Below, piece after piece: positions 24,999-33,721 of a DNA stretch of 35,958 nucleotides (positions are counted from its first letter, which is position 1; each line of letters begins with the position of its first letter). The notes beneath the pieces were generated by a model that worked only from the letters and a program-made list of their open reading frames with translations, searched no databases and had not been told where the DNA came from. Source of the DNA: Candidatus Zixiibacteriota bacterium (GTDB taxonomy: Bacteria > Zixibacteria > MSB-5A5 > GN15 > FEB-12); the NCBI GenBank assembly GCA_040752815.1, contig JBFMGC010000028.1, positions 1 to 35,958 of the forward strand, read 5' to 3'. The translations under genes and the position numbers were made by a program.

Positions 24999-27206
24999 CT
25001 AATGCTTCAAGAGTACTTCGGATATCGCTTTGTTCACTGCCGAGTTTTTGAAGAGAATCTTCTGCGTGGCTGACTGGCTGTCACGAAATTGACGGATGTG
25101 TTCAATTGCCTCCGGTCTGCCGATCTGCCCCAGCGCCCTGACCGCCGCCACACGCAGTTCGTCTTTGGAAACCACGCCGTGAGTCAGTTCGCCGCCCAGT
25201 TGAGGATCGTTAAGGAGTCGGCCGAGGAACTCGTGCGCCTCACTGCCGCCCAGTTTGCCCAGCGCGGTGACTGCCTTAATCGAATTGCGCGGGTCACGGC
25301 GGGCAATATCTATGAGGACCGGGGCCGATTCCGGCCTTCCCACCAGGCCGATGGCTATGATGGCCGCGTCGCGGACTTCGTTGATCGGATCCTCGGCCAT
25401 CAGTGTCAGGCAATCGATAGCTTCTTCCCCACCGATCTTTTCCAGCGCGCCGACAATCTCGCGGCGCACCCGTATGTCGGTGTCGTCGATTCGCGCCCGC
25501 AGCGGCCCCACTCCCTGCGGGTCGCGTAGAGAGCCGAACACGAATATCGAGTTGCGTACGACATACCATTTCTCGTCGGGCAGCTCGTGGCGCTGGGGAT
25601 CGCGCACGAACATCTTGTCATCGTTTAGAATCCGGGAGAAGACTTTCAATGAGGCTTTGCCCAGGTCAGCGAGGATTCTCAGCGTCAATTGGCGCACCGA
25701 ACGCTGCGGATGGGAGATGATCTGGCTGAGAGCGAGCGCGATCTCCTCCGATCCGATTGCCACCAGTATTTCTTTCAAATAGACGGCGGTCTCGCCGCCG
25801 GCGCCGATTAGCTCGCGAACGAGGGCATCGATGGTCTTCTTGCGGCCGATATTCTCGAACCCTTTTTTGATCGCCATAGAGTCGTAGATCGTGACATTCT
25901 CATCGGTGCTTCGGCGAGCCGCCATCGCCTTGGTCAGCTTTGCGGCCAGATCGTAGCGGCCGGCTCCCTGACACGCGGCGAAGACTTGCCAGAGGAATTC
26001 CGAGTACTCGTAGGTCTCGCTCTTGGTCTGAAGGCGCATGACCACGTCAAGAATTGCCGCTTCCAGTACCACCGTGTTGACAGCCTGAGTCAACTGCGGA
26101 GTGGCCAGGCCGAGCAGATTGAGTGCGCGCTGGCGGTACTCCGGTTCCGGGGCGCTCATGAGATCGATCAGGCGGCTGACAATCTCCGCTGCCTTGGTCT
26201 GCTGGCCGGTCTTGAGCAGACGCGCAAAGGCATCGACGAATGCTTCATTGTCGCCCTCGGCGGGCTGCATGGAAAACTGACGTTCGAACAACTGATCGAT
26301 CTGCGCGCTGGTCTGAATCTTGATCGCCCCGGTCTCAGTGAGGCCGTCGCCGCGATGCTCCGACGTCTCGCGCCGGTCATCGAGATTCTCGACTATCCGT
26401 TTCTTCTCCGGATGAAGCTCAACCAGCTTGAAAAGCGACATGTAATCGACCGTGGCGTCATGTGCGGGCTTAGGGCCGGAACCGGCGGAACTAATCTGCG
26501 CGGCCAGTTCCGTGAGCACACGGCGGAAGGCCATGGCATCGATTGCCGCCACTCGTTCAGGCAGAAGAAACGCGACCACCGCGGGATCGAAGTCTATCCC
26601 CAAGTCGAGCAGCCCTTGCTCGTTGACATTCCGGATTCGCGCCAGCCTGATCGGGTCATCACCGAGCTGGTCCATCGCCAAGCGGCGTACCGAAAAGTCC
26701 CCGTCGACATCTCCCCGGTACTGCCTGCGATTCTCGAATAGCTCGTACGCCTGTTCCGTGTTGAGCTGAATCGTGTCGATCTGCCGCTTAACGAGCTCGT
26801 CGGCCAGGCTGAAATTCGAGTCGTAGTGCGACTGGCGGTCGACCATGGTCTGCACGAAGAAACTGAAGTCGTTCACCCTCATGCGGCGGTCGAACAGAAC
26901 GGCATTGATATCAAGCAGTTGCAGGAATTGGAGAATCTGCGCGTTGAACGGCGAGTCCTTTAGACGCAGGTTGAGCAGGAAGAGCTCACCGCGACGGACA
27001 TTCAGGTTAACGAAAATCTTGTAGCGAAGGATCGCACTGAGGACAAAGAACGGCCTCTCGACCGACTTCAGCGCGAGCGGATGGCCGGTGCCGTAGATCG
27101 CCGCCTTGCGGCAGGCCATGGCCATTTCACGGACAAAGTTGTGGGCTTCTTCATTGAGATTGAAGCCCAACATCGATTCTCTGATCGGCAGCGACGGCTT
27201 GCTCAT
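24999..27206 (-). CDS. HEAT-repeat protein of unknown function
   Basis: 735 residues with no signal peptide or membrane helix, so cytoplasmic by inference. The N-terminal 250 residues are a helical/mixed domain (NLNEEAHNFVREMAMACRKAA, VERPFFVLSAIL, VNLNVRRGELFLLNLRLKDS) of no recognised family. A low-complexity, charged linker lies at about 265-300. The C-terminal half, especially 480-735, has repeated HEAT/PBS-lyase units such as IRVRREIVGALEKIGGEEAI, NEVRDAAIIAIGLVGRPESA and LRVAAVRALGQIGRPEAI. These usually make protein-protein scaffolds. The start at 27206 is preferred because GGAG lies 6 bases ahead. The first 56 bases overlap the preceding BamB-like gene, so the pair is translationally linked. 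Confidence 0.85.
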   Translation of the reverse strand: MSKPSLPIRESMLGFNLNEEAHNFVREMAMACRKAAIYGTGHPLALKSVERPFFVLSAILRYKIFVNLNVRRGELFLLNLRLKDSPFNAQILQFLQLLDINAVLFDRRMRVNDFSFFVQTMVDRQSHYDSNFSLADELVKRQIDTIQLNTEQAYELFENRRQYRGDVDGDFSVRRLAMDQLGDDPIRLARIRNVNEQGLLDLGIDFDPAVVAFLLPERVAAIDAMAFRRVLTELAAQISSAGSGPKPAHDATVDYMSLFKLVELHPEKKRIVENLDDRRETSEHRGDGLTETGAIKIQTSAQIDQLFERQFSMQPAEGDNEAFVDAFARLLKTGQQTKAAEIVSRLIDLMSAPEPEYRQRALNLLGLATPQLTQAVNTVVLEAAILDVVMRLQTKSETYEYSEFLWQVFAACQGAGRYDLAAKLTKAMAARRSTDENVTIYDSMAIKKGFENIGRKKTIDALVRELIGAGGETAVYLKEILVAIGSEEIALALSQIISHPQRSVRQLTLRILADLGKASLKVFSRILNDDKMFVRDPQRHELPDEKWYVVRNSIFVFGSLRDPQGVGPLRARIDDTDIRVRREIVGALEKIGGEEAIDCLTLMAEDPINEVRDAAIIAIGLVGRPESAPVLIDIARRDPRNSIKAVTALGKLGGSEAHEFLGRLLNDPQLGGELTHGVVSKDELRVAAVRALGQIGRPEAIEHIRQFRDSQSATQKILFKNSAVNKAISEVLLKH

Positions 27207-28341
27207 GGACGTCTCCAAAACAGTAGATCTTGCCTGCCTGCGTGGCTACAAACAACCGCCTGCCATCAGTGACCGGTGGAACCTCAATAGCTCCCGAGAG
27301 GGTAGTCGAATCGACTACGGCGCCGTCCTCGGCTTTCAGCACAAACAACTGTCCGGTCATGGTGCCGAAAACGACCTTGTCGCCCACAGCGAGCGCCGAT
27401 GCCCGAATGACGTGTCCGGTGGCGTGCCGCCACAAGATTTGTCCGTCGGCAGCGTCCAGCGCCACCAGTTCGCCGCCGCTGTGGCCTACAAATAGCCTGC
27501 CGTTGCAAACCGCGGGGCTGGTCCAAGTCGGGCCGCCGATCTCGGACTGCCAAACAACGCGACCGTCGTCCGGGTCCACCCCATATACCTGGCCGGTCAT
27601 CACTGCGGCATAAATCAGATCGCCCACCGCAACTGGGCTGACCAGGGGGCCGTCCACCCGAACTTCGTAAAGCTCTCGACCACTGTCGGCCGACAATGCG
27701 TACAGCCGTCCGCGATCGCAGGGCTGAAAAATCCGCCCGTGGCCGTAACTGGCTGCCGCTGACGGCCGCCATTCGGGCCGCGTCTCCCAGGCCGTTTCAC
27801 CATCGCCAAGCTCCAAAGCCAGCACACGGCCGTCTGCGGAACTCACGATAAGGCGGTTACCCACTATTATCGGCCCAGGGCGGACATCCTTGACGTTCCT
27901 CTGCCAAAGGCGCTTGCCGGTCAGGAAATCAACTGCCCTCAGGAAATCCTTGCGCGGAGAAACACCATAGATAGCCAGACTGTCAGCCACCGCGACACCC
28001 GTCTGAGGTACACCATTGGCGCGCCACCGCCCCGGTTGATCGCCGCTTGCAACTTCAAAAAACCGTATCTTCTTCTTACTTTCCGGGAAGATTATGAGAT
28101 CATTATGGATCGCCAGCGGCCCCGCCGGCTTCCCTGACAGCCCCTCTGACCAGAGCAAACTCAAGCGCCCGCCGAATTCGGCACGGTCATCGGCCCCAAG
28201 CTGAGCCGCCGTGCCTCGCGAAATGGCATATCCTTCGGCAGAGATTCGCTCGCGCTCAAGCCGCATGACCCGCCCGCACGAGGCGACGATCAAGGCCAGC
28301 CCGACTATTAGGACAATCGATACTGTGAGCGCTCGACTCAT
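27151..28341 (-). CDS. BamB-like PQQ-type beta-propeller lipoprotein
   Basis: 396 residues. A lipoprotein signal peptide ends in the lipobox LIVASC (Cys at about residue 22). The mature protein is a series of PQQ-like propeller blades, seen as repeats such as GRVLALELGDGETAWE, GRLYALSADSGRELYE, GQVYGVDPDDGRVVWQ, GELVALDAADGQILWR and GQLFVLKAEDGAVV. BamB, the scaffold lipoprotein of the barrel-assembly machine, has this architecture, but so do PQQ dehydrogenase-like sensors. No PQQ-catalytic residues were identified. The ATG overlaps the stop of the Omp85-barrel fusion gene by one base (TGATG), and the 3' end overlaps the HEAT-repeat gene by 56 bases. Linkage to an Omp85-type barrel supports a BamB-like role; this is inference. 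Confidence 0.87.
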   Translation of the reverse strand: MSRALTVSIVLIVGLALIVASCGRVMRLERERISAEGYAISRGTAAQLGADDRAEFGGRLSLLWSEGLSGKPAGPLAIHNDLIIFPESKKKIRFFEVASGDQPGRWRANGVPQTGVAVADSLAIYGVSPRKDFLRAVDFLTGKRLWQRNVKDVRPGPIIVGNRLIVSSADGRVLALELGDGETAWETRPEWRPSAAASYGHGRIFQPCDRGRLYALSADSGRELYEVRVDGPLVSPVAVGDLIYAAVMTGQVYGVDPDDGRVVWQSEIGGPTWTSPAVCNGRLFVGHSGGELVALDAADGQILWRHATGHVIRASALAVGDKVVFGTMTGQLFVLKAEDGAVVDSTTLSGAIEVPPVTDGRRLFVATQAGKIYCFGDVHEQAVAADQRIDVGLQSQ

Positions 28342-31154
28342 CAGAAATTCCACCCGAAGAAAAAGTCGAAATCGAAGCCGGGACTGGTTGTCTCAAAATC
28401 GGTGGTGCGCGCGAAATCAAAGCGAAGCAGCACTACGTAGCCCAGATTCACTCTAAAGCCAAAGCCGTACGAACCGAGCAGTTCGTCAAAGTCATCGTCC
28501 CAGGCCGAACCGAGATCAAAGAAAAGCGCCCCGCGTATGCCCCGGAAGCCGATATCGCCGAATGGCAGGCCGATCAGAAGATCGTCTATCAGTGGAAAGC
28601 GAAGCTCATGAGACGCGAAGATTACTTTGCGGGTGTAGAATTCGCGACGGTCGAACCCTCGGAAGGTCCAGCTTCCCCCGAAATAAATCCGCTGCGGCTC
28701 AAGACCACCAGACGTGAATCCGAACAGCCTCTGGGCAATGGCCGAATTAGCGCCCAGCCGCAGATAGTGACGGATATCGGCCAGAGCGATCCGGTTCCAT
28801 GCCCGGCCGTGAGTGAGCGACTGAGATATGCCCGCAGAAAGATTATAGCGCCGTCCTTCGATAGGCCCGCTAATATCCCAGATGGAGTTATCATAGACCC
28901 AACTGACGAAGGACGAAACCAGAAACCCTTCCCGATCCTCCAGACCAAACCTGCGGTCCTTTTTGTCATAACGAACGAAACTGGTCAAATCGAACCGGCT
29001 GAATTTGGACACCGGATAGCTGAAGAACCCAAGGGCACCGGCCTGGCGTCTGAAGTAGTAGAGATCCTTGCGATCATAATACTCGTCGTAGAGATGGAAC
29101 AGCCCGGTGCCCCAATTGAGACGGTGCGCCCGATTGACATACGTAACCCCCAAGTTGAATGACTCCAGCAGATCGTCTTTGGTTTCCGCCGTGTTGGTCA
29201 GCAGGAAGTAATAAGCATGATTGCCGAGGATGTCGGAAAACGACGCCTGCAATCCGCCGGCCGATCCATATATCGGATCATAGGCGATGGTCGATTGGGC
29301 AATGTCAAACGAATAGTCGGTCTCGTACTTGACCGTCGATTTGCTCACTCCTCGGTCAATCTGGCGCGGCGCCCAGGCAGAGTGAGCAAGCGCGGCGGTA
29401 TTTGCCACGGGCGGCGTGCTGTCCCTGAGCTTCATCTCGTACACACGAAATTGAAAGTCTTCGTAACCGGTGTATACGAGATGTTTCCCATCGGCAGTCA
29501 TCCTCGGATCGAACGAGCCGGTCGCAACGGCTGATTGCCGGGTAATCGCCCCCGATGAATCCAGCAGAAAGAGATTGTATGCTCCGCCGCGGTTCGATGC
29601 GAAGAAGGTCCCTCGCCGGGTGATATCGGGTGTCTGATCGTGAAAATCTCCCCAGGTAAGCTGGTGAATCTCGGTCGGGTCTTCGAGGAAGACCTCAAAC
29701 AGATTTGTCGCTCCGACGGCGCCGCGGTCACACCGATCCGATGCAAAGATGATGGCCGATCCATCAAGTGAAAAGACCGGATCAATGTCATGATAGATGT
29801 CATGGGTAACGGCTGTCAGTGATCTGTCAGCCAGATTCAGCAAGTAGACATCCGTGTAGCCGCTCCTGCGAATGCCGCTGAAGACGATTCGTTTTCCGTC
29901 CGGAGAGAATCTCGGCGAGCGGGCGGCAATCAGCTCGCCGAGGCGGTACTCGCCCACGATCCGGCCCTCGGCCAGACTATAAGTGTAAATGACATCCTGC
30001 TCCTGTGATTTGGACGAAAAGGCGATCAATCCGTCGCGGTTAGAATCGATCCCGGACCGCAGTAAGTGCAGCGACTCGAAACGACTGGATCGCTCGCCTT
30101 TGACCAGCGTGCGCAACTCGTCACCGTTGGAGTGTCGGGGCTTCATGTAGATGCCGGTGTAGCCGCGACGGTAGGCCATGAAGACGATCCAGTCGCGCTT
30201 GCCGGAGCCGTCATCCCACGTAATCGGCACCCCTTTGACGGAATAACCGTCGAAGGTAAGCTGTTCCGACTCCATGCGGGGCAGGCCGAGTTCGGCGATC
30301 TCGGGGAAGTACTTCTTCTTGAGCCAGTACTGCCACTCGTCGGAGGCTTTATCGATCGGTCGACCCAGGGTCAGGTGCAGAACCTCCTCGAAACTGCGGC
30401 CCTTGGTCCAGTTCTCGAAAACCAAAAGCAGTTTCTCGGGGCCGTACTCTTCACTTATAAACTTACACACCGACTGGCCGAGCTTGTACATGAAGTACGT
30501 ACCCTGAATCTTCCAGAACTCGGTTATGGGAAGGATATCGCCGCGGAGGACCATGTCCTTGACGATCATGTCGGCTTCCGTGTCCCACTCCTCGGACCAG
30601 TGCTCGGCCAGGCCCTCGGTGAACCAGAGGGGAAGACCGGTAAAGCGGATTACGCTCTGGCGGCGGGTGATTTCGTCGAGCTTGGCCAGCGTGAACACGT
30701 GCACCAGTTCATGCACGATGACATGCTCGAAATCGAAATACGACCCGTGGAAAGGAACAACCACCCGTCCCTTCAGAAACTCGGTGAACCCGGCCACTGA
30801 TTCGGGAAGCAGCCCGGGGACTATATTAGTCTGTGAAAAGTACATCGGTGACGAGTAAATGATCAGCGGAATGTTGCGCTTGATTTCGAGATTGAAGCGC
30901 GCCGCCAGTTTCGGATAGCTGTCCTCGGCAATTCGGGCCGCCACCTGGGCGATTTCGGTCTCCTCGGCGTAGAAATAAATATGGAAGTGGTCGGTGGTCA
31001 TCACCTGCCAGTCAAAATCGGTATACTGAACCTTGTTCTTGCCGAAATAGAACTGCGCAGACGCAGGAACCGGCAGCAGACAAGTCAAACTTGCCGCCAG
31101 AAGGGTAATGACAACCTGGGAGATTGTCCGGCAGGATCTTAATTGAACGACCAT
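28341..31154 (-). CDS. Zinc-peptidase / TolB-type propeller / Omp85-type barrel fusion protein
   Basis: 937 residues in three modules. Residues 1-33 are a signal peptide ending VPASA. Residues about 50-330 form a gluzincin (peptidase MA-like) domain. It has HELVH at 148-152 and a downstream WFTEGLAEHWSEEW (178-190) whose glutamate is the expected third zinc ligand. Residues about 330-620 are WD40/TolB-like propeller repeats (SPRFSPDGKRIVFSGIRRSG, DPVFSLDGSAIIFASDR, DPRMTADGKHLVYTG). Residues about 640-937 resemble an Omp85/BamA C-terminal barrel: alternating aromatic strands, GGSWTFRGFDRREF (the RGF/Y motif), LRFPLIDD, FFDLGSAWDD and a terminal FFFGWNF with a C-terminal Phe. The protein should sit in the outer membrane with peptidase and propeller in the periplasm or outside. 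It heads the operon with the BamB-like lipoprotein and the HEAT protein. No clear Shine-Dalgarno site precedes the ATG. Substrate unknown. Confidence 0.88.
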   Translation of the reverse strand: MVVQLRSCRTISQVVITLLAASLTCLLPVPASAQFYFGKNKVQYTDFDWQVMTTDHFHIYFYAEETEIAQVAARIAEDSYPKLAARFNLEIKRNIPLIIYSSPMYFSQTNIVPGLLPESVAGFTEFLKGRVVVPFHGSYFDFEHVIVHELVHVFTLAKLDEITRRQSVIRFTGLPLWFTEGLAEHWSEEWDTEADMIVKDMVLRGDILPITEFWKIQGTYFMYKLGQSVCKFISEEYGPEKLLLVFENWTKGRSFEEVLHLTLGRPIDKASDEWQYWLKKKYFPEIAELGLPRMESEQLTFDGYSVKGVPITWDDGSGKRDWIVFMAYRRGYTGIYMKPRHSNGDELRTLVKGERSSRFESLHLLRSGIDSNRDGLIAFSSKSQEQDVIYTYSLAEGRIVGEYRLGELIAARSPRFSPDGKRIVFSGIRRSGYTDVYLLNLADRSLTAVTHDIYHDIDPVFSLDGSAIIFASDRCDRGAVGATNLFEVFLEDPTEIHQLTWGDFHDQTPDITRRGTFFASNRGGAYNLFLLDSSGAITRQSAVATGSFDPRMTADGKHLVYTGYEDFQFRVYEMKLRDSTPPVANTAALAHSAWAPRQIDRGVSKSTVKYETDYSFDIAQSTIAYDPIYGSAGGLQASFSDILGNHAYYFLLTNTAETKDDLLESFNLGVTYVNRAHRLNWGTGLFHLYDEYYDRKDLYYFRRQAGALGFFSYPVSKFSRFDLTSFVRYDKKDRRFGLEDREGFLVSSFVSWVYDNSIWDISGPIEGRRYNLSAGISQSLTHGRAWNRIALADIRHYLRLGANSAIAQRLFGFTSGGLEPQRIYFGGSWTFRGFDRREFYTRKVIFASHELRFPLIDDLLIGLPFGDIGFRGIRGALFFDLGSAWDDDFDELLGSYGFGFRVNLGYVVLLRFDFARTTDFETTSPGFDFDFFFGWNF

Positions 31155-31295
31155 AGCAGAAAGTCCGTCGTCCCGCGGCTATACGTCCTCAACAAACCGT
31201 AAGACGAACCGGTTCCGACACCTGTTTACCGTCACTGCTGCCAGTGCCTCATTACCGATATATCGGCAGGCATGAGCCGGCGTTCGCGCCCTCAT

Positions 31296-32891
31296 TCAGG
31301 ACAAAGCCGTCTCTCCTTGCAGAAGTAACCTGACGGCCGCCGCAAGATCGTCGGCCACGTCGACACCAAACCCGCGCAGGCGATCCGGCCGTCTTGTTTC
31401 AACTGTCGCGCCGTAACCGGTCCGCACTAGTATCGGCCGCGCACCGATTACCCGCGCCAGGGCAATGTCAGGTACGGAATCACCGATTACCACCGAGCGC
31501 CGCAGATCGAGCCCGAGCTCCAGAGCGGCCTGTTCGGCCATGCCGGGCGACGGTTTCCGGCAGCGACAGGACTGGTTCATCGAAGCCGGCCGGCTCTTCG
31601 AACTATGATGCGGGCAATAATAGATGGCGTCAAAATCAGCGCCGCGATCACGCAACTGCTCGCGCACACGGGCATTGACACGCTCAACATCGTCGATAGT
31701 ATGCAGTCCCCGAGCGACCCCTGACTGGTTCGAAACTACGACGACTTTGTAGCCAAGCTGTCGCGCCTGACGCAGCGCCTCCGGTACGCCGTCGATAAGC
31801 TCCACGCCCTCGGGATCGGCGAGATAATGCTTGTTGTGGATTAGGGTCCCGTCGCGATCAACAAACAAACAAGGCGTCAGTCGGGCTGTCTCGTCGAGCA
31901 TTTCAACCGCAACTCCCGCCACGCTCTCGGATGTTAGTTTCGTGAAACAGTAACGCTCCTCGCGCCAGCAGGGTTTCTTCCCATGGCGCGAGCAGGGGCG
32001 GCAGAACTCGTCCACCTGCATGATCCGATCACGCAGCCCGCGCGGCGCAAAACCAAGCACCGGGTGGGTCGGTCCAAACAGGGCGAGAACCGGTGTTCCC
32101 ACCGCGGAACCGATATGCCCGACCCCCGAATCGTTGCATATGACCAGGGCGACCCGCGACACTATCGCCGCGAGCTGATCGAGGGGACAATCAACAAGTT
32201 CGGTGAGGCCCCGTTGCCGCAAGTCATTCGGCGCACCGTAAGCGGACCTCTCCGACGATGTAACAGCCCACACGATACTTACCGATTTCGCGACCTGTAA
32301 CTGGCGCGCTACTTCGGCGAAGCGCTCCACCGGCCAGGCTTTGGTGGGGTGCGCCGCGCCCGGAGCGATTAGAACAACCGGGCGACCTGTGTCTACAACT
32401 GCTGCAAGATCTGGTGCCAGCGGCGGGGCGGCCATGAGCGGCCGGTCACACGGCGCGCGTTTATCCTGCCGGATCAGAACGTCATTGTACAAATCAATCG
32501 TATGCGGATATTCTGACGGTAGGGTCTTCTTCCTGCGTGTGAGTACCCACCTCTCCCAACGTCTCTTCGGATATGTGTAAATGCTATTAGTTCTCAATAC
32601 CGAGCGCGCAAACCACGATCGCAGGTTGCCGTGCAGATCCACTACCTGTTCGAAACCAGAACCCTCGATATTGAGAAGCATCTCAAACAGGGTTCGCACC
32701 GTGATTCGATCCGGCACGGTCTCGACCGTATCGACCCCAAAAAAAAGGTCAACTAACGGCCGGAAGCGCTCCCGCGTGAGATAGACAATCCGGCTGTCAG
32801 GATGGGCAAGCTTGAGATTGACTACGGTCGCCGACGTTAGGACCACGTCGCCCAGTGATCCAAATCGAATTACCAGGGTGCGGCTCTGCAT
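31296..32891 (-). CDS. Glycosyltransferase family 9 (heptosyltransferase) fused to GmhB-type HAD phosphatase
   Basis: 531 residues. Residues 1-335 are a GT9 domain (ADP-heptose:LPS heptosyltransferase family) with RFGSLGDVVLTSATV (9-23), VVDLHGNLRS (83-92), IAPGAAHPTKAWPVERF (175-191) and CNDSGVGHIGSAVGTPVLALFGPT (252-275). Residues 340-531 are a histidinol-phosphate/GmhB-type HAD phosphatase. It has VDRDGTLI (nucleophile D345), VVVVSNQSGVARG (383-395), the zinc loop C426-P-H428 with C442-R-C444, RKPSPGM and GDSVPDIALA. GmhB removes the 1-phosphate from heptose 1,7-bisphosphate on the way to ADP-heptose, so the fusion couples donor synthesis with heptose transfer. The ATG directly abuts the uppP stop (TAAATG) with no own ribosome site. 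Confidence 0.93.
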   Translation of the reverse strand: MQSRTLVIRFGSLGDVVLTSATVVNLKLAHPDSRIVYLTRERFRPLVDLFFGVDTVETVPDRITVRTLFEMLLNIEGSGFEQVVDLHGNLRSWFARSVLRTNSIYTYPKRRWERWVLTRRKKTLPSEYPHTIDLYNDVLIRQDKRAPCDRPLMAAPPLAPDLAAVVDTGRPVVLIAPGAAHPTKAWPVERFAEVARQLQVAKSVSIVWAVTSSERSAYGAPNDLRQRGLTELVDCPLDQLAAIVSRVALVICNDSGVGHIGSAVGTPVLALFGPTHPVLGFAPRGLRDRIMQVDEFCRPCSRHGKKPCWREERYCFTKLTSESVAGVAVEMLDETARLTPCLFVDRDGTLIHNKHYLADPEGVELIDGVPEALRQARQLGYKVVVVSNQSGVARGLHTIDDVERVNARVREQLRDRGADFDAIYYCPHHSSKSRPASMNQSCRCRKPSPGMAEQAALELGLDLRRSVVIGDSVPDIALARVIGARPILVRTGYGATVETRRPDRLRGFGVDVADDLAAAVRLLLQGETALS

Positions 32892-33665
32892 TTAGAGGAA
32901 AAGATACAGCCCCAGAGCGCCGACGGCAAAGCAGTAATAGGCAAACCAGTCGAATCTGCCCCGCTTAACGGTGGTCAGCACAACGTACACCGACAGCAGC
33001 CCGAAAACGAGCGAGAAGAGAAACCCGGCCAGGTAGGGGCCGTACAGTGCCGCCGGTGCGCGAACTATCTCACCGGACTTGAGCAGCACCGCGCCGGCGA
33101 TGGCCGGAATTGACAATAAGAACGAAAACTCGGCCGCCACCGACGGCTTCACCCCGGCGAACAGGCCGGCGGCGATGGTGGTCCCGGAACGGGATATTCC
33201 CGGCATGATCGCCACCGCCTGACCAATACCCATCCAGATTGTCGGCATGAGCGAAATGGGCCGCTGTCCGGCCCGCACGAATCTTGTAGCCAGGAGGATC
33301 AAGCCCGTCACGATCAGCTCCCATGACGTGCTTACCGGACTGCCGAAGGCCTGTTCGAAGTACTCCTCGAACAGCACGCCGATGACCCCGGCCGGTATGG
33401 TCCCGATAACCAGCCAGATGATCATCTTGCGGTCATCGGGTGTACCGCTTCCAAAAAGCGCCCGGATCAGGCGCCAAATGGCGCTTCTGAAGTATATGAA
33501 CACGGCAACCAGGGTGCCGAGATGTAGCACGAGGTCAAACGCCAGATCGGCCTCGTGGACCCTTAGGTACTCCTGCACGAGCACCAGGTGCCCGGACGAG
33601 GAAACCGGCAGGAATTCGGTCAGCCCCTGGACTACGCCCAGCAGGGTCGCGTCGAAATAAGTCAC
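32892..33665 (-). CDS. uppP: Undecaprenyl-diphosphatase (UppP/BacA family)
   Basis: A polytopic inner-membrane enzyme that recycles undecaprenyl pyrophosphate to the lipid carrier for peptidoglycan, LPS and glycan assembly. The 257 residues include the catalytic motif GLTEFLPVSSSGHLVL (about 13-28) and AIMPGISRSGTTIA (about 155-168), both diagnostic, and about eight hydrophobic helices. The GTG at 33665 gives the normal N-terminus; the frame would otherwise begin at a TTG inside a terminator stem. The GTG starts immediately after the U-tract of that terminator with no free Shine-Dalgarno site. The expression route is therefore unclear: read-through, or a promoter within the upstream gene. It is followed without gap by the heptosyltransferase-GmhB fusion, a sensible pairing for envelope glycan work. 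Confidence 0.94.
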   Translation of the reverse strand: MTYFDATLLGVVQGLTEFLPVSSSGHLVLVQEYLRVHEADLAFDLVLHLGTLVAVFIYFRSAIWRLIRALFGSGTPDDRKMIIWLVIGTIPAGVIGVLFEEYFEQAFGSPVSTSWELIVTGLILLATRFVRAGQRPISLMPTIWMGIGQAVAIMPGISRSGTTIAAGLFAGVKPSVAAEFSFLLSIPAIAGAVLLKSGEIVRAPAALYGPYLAGFLFSLVFGLLSVYVVLTTVKRGRFDWFAYYCFAVGALGLYLFL

Positions 33666-33692
33666 AAAGCAAAAGCCCCGCAACGCGGGGCT
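33666..33692 (-). terminator. Intrinsic terminator of the 33722 gene
   Basis: On the minus strand AGCCCCGC/GCGGGGCT (33692-33685/33681-33674) with a 3-base loop is followed by TTTGCTTT. It begins 30 bases after the stop of the outer-membrane protein gene and ends against the uppP GTG. Confidence 0.85.
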
Positions 33693-33721
33693 GCCTTCTT
33701 TATGCTCGAGATGAGCCGGTT

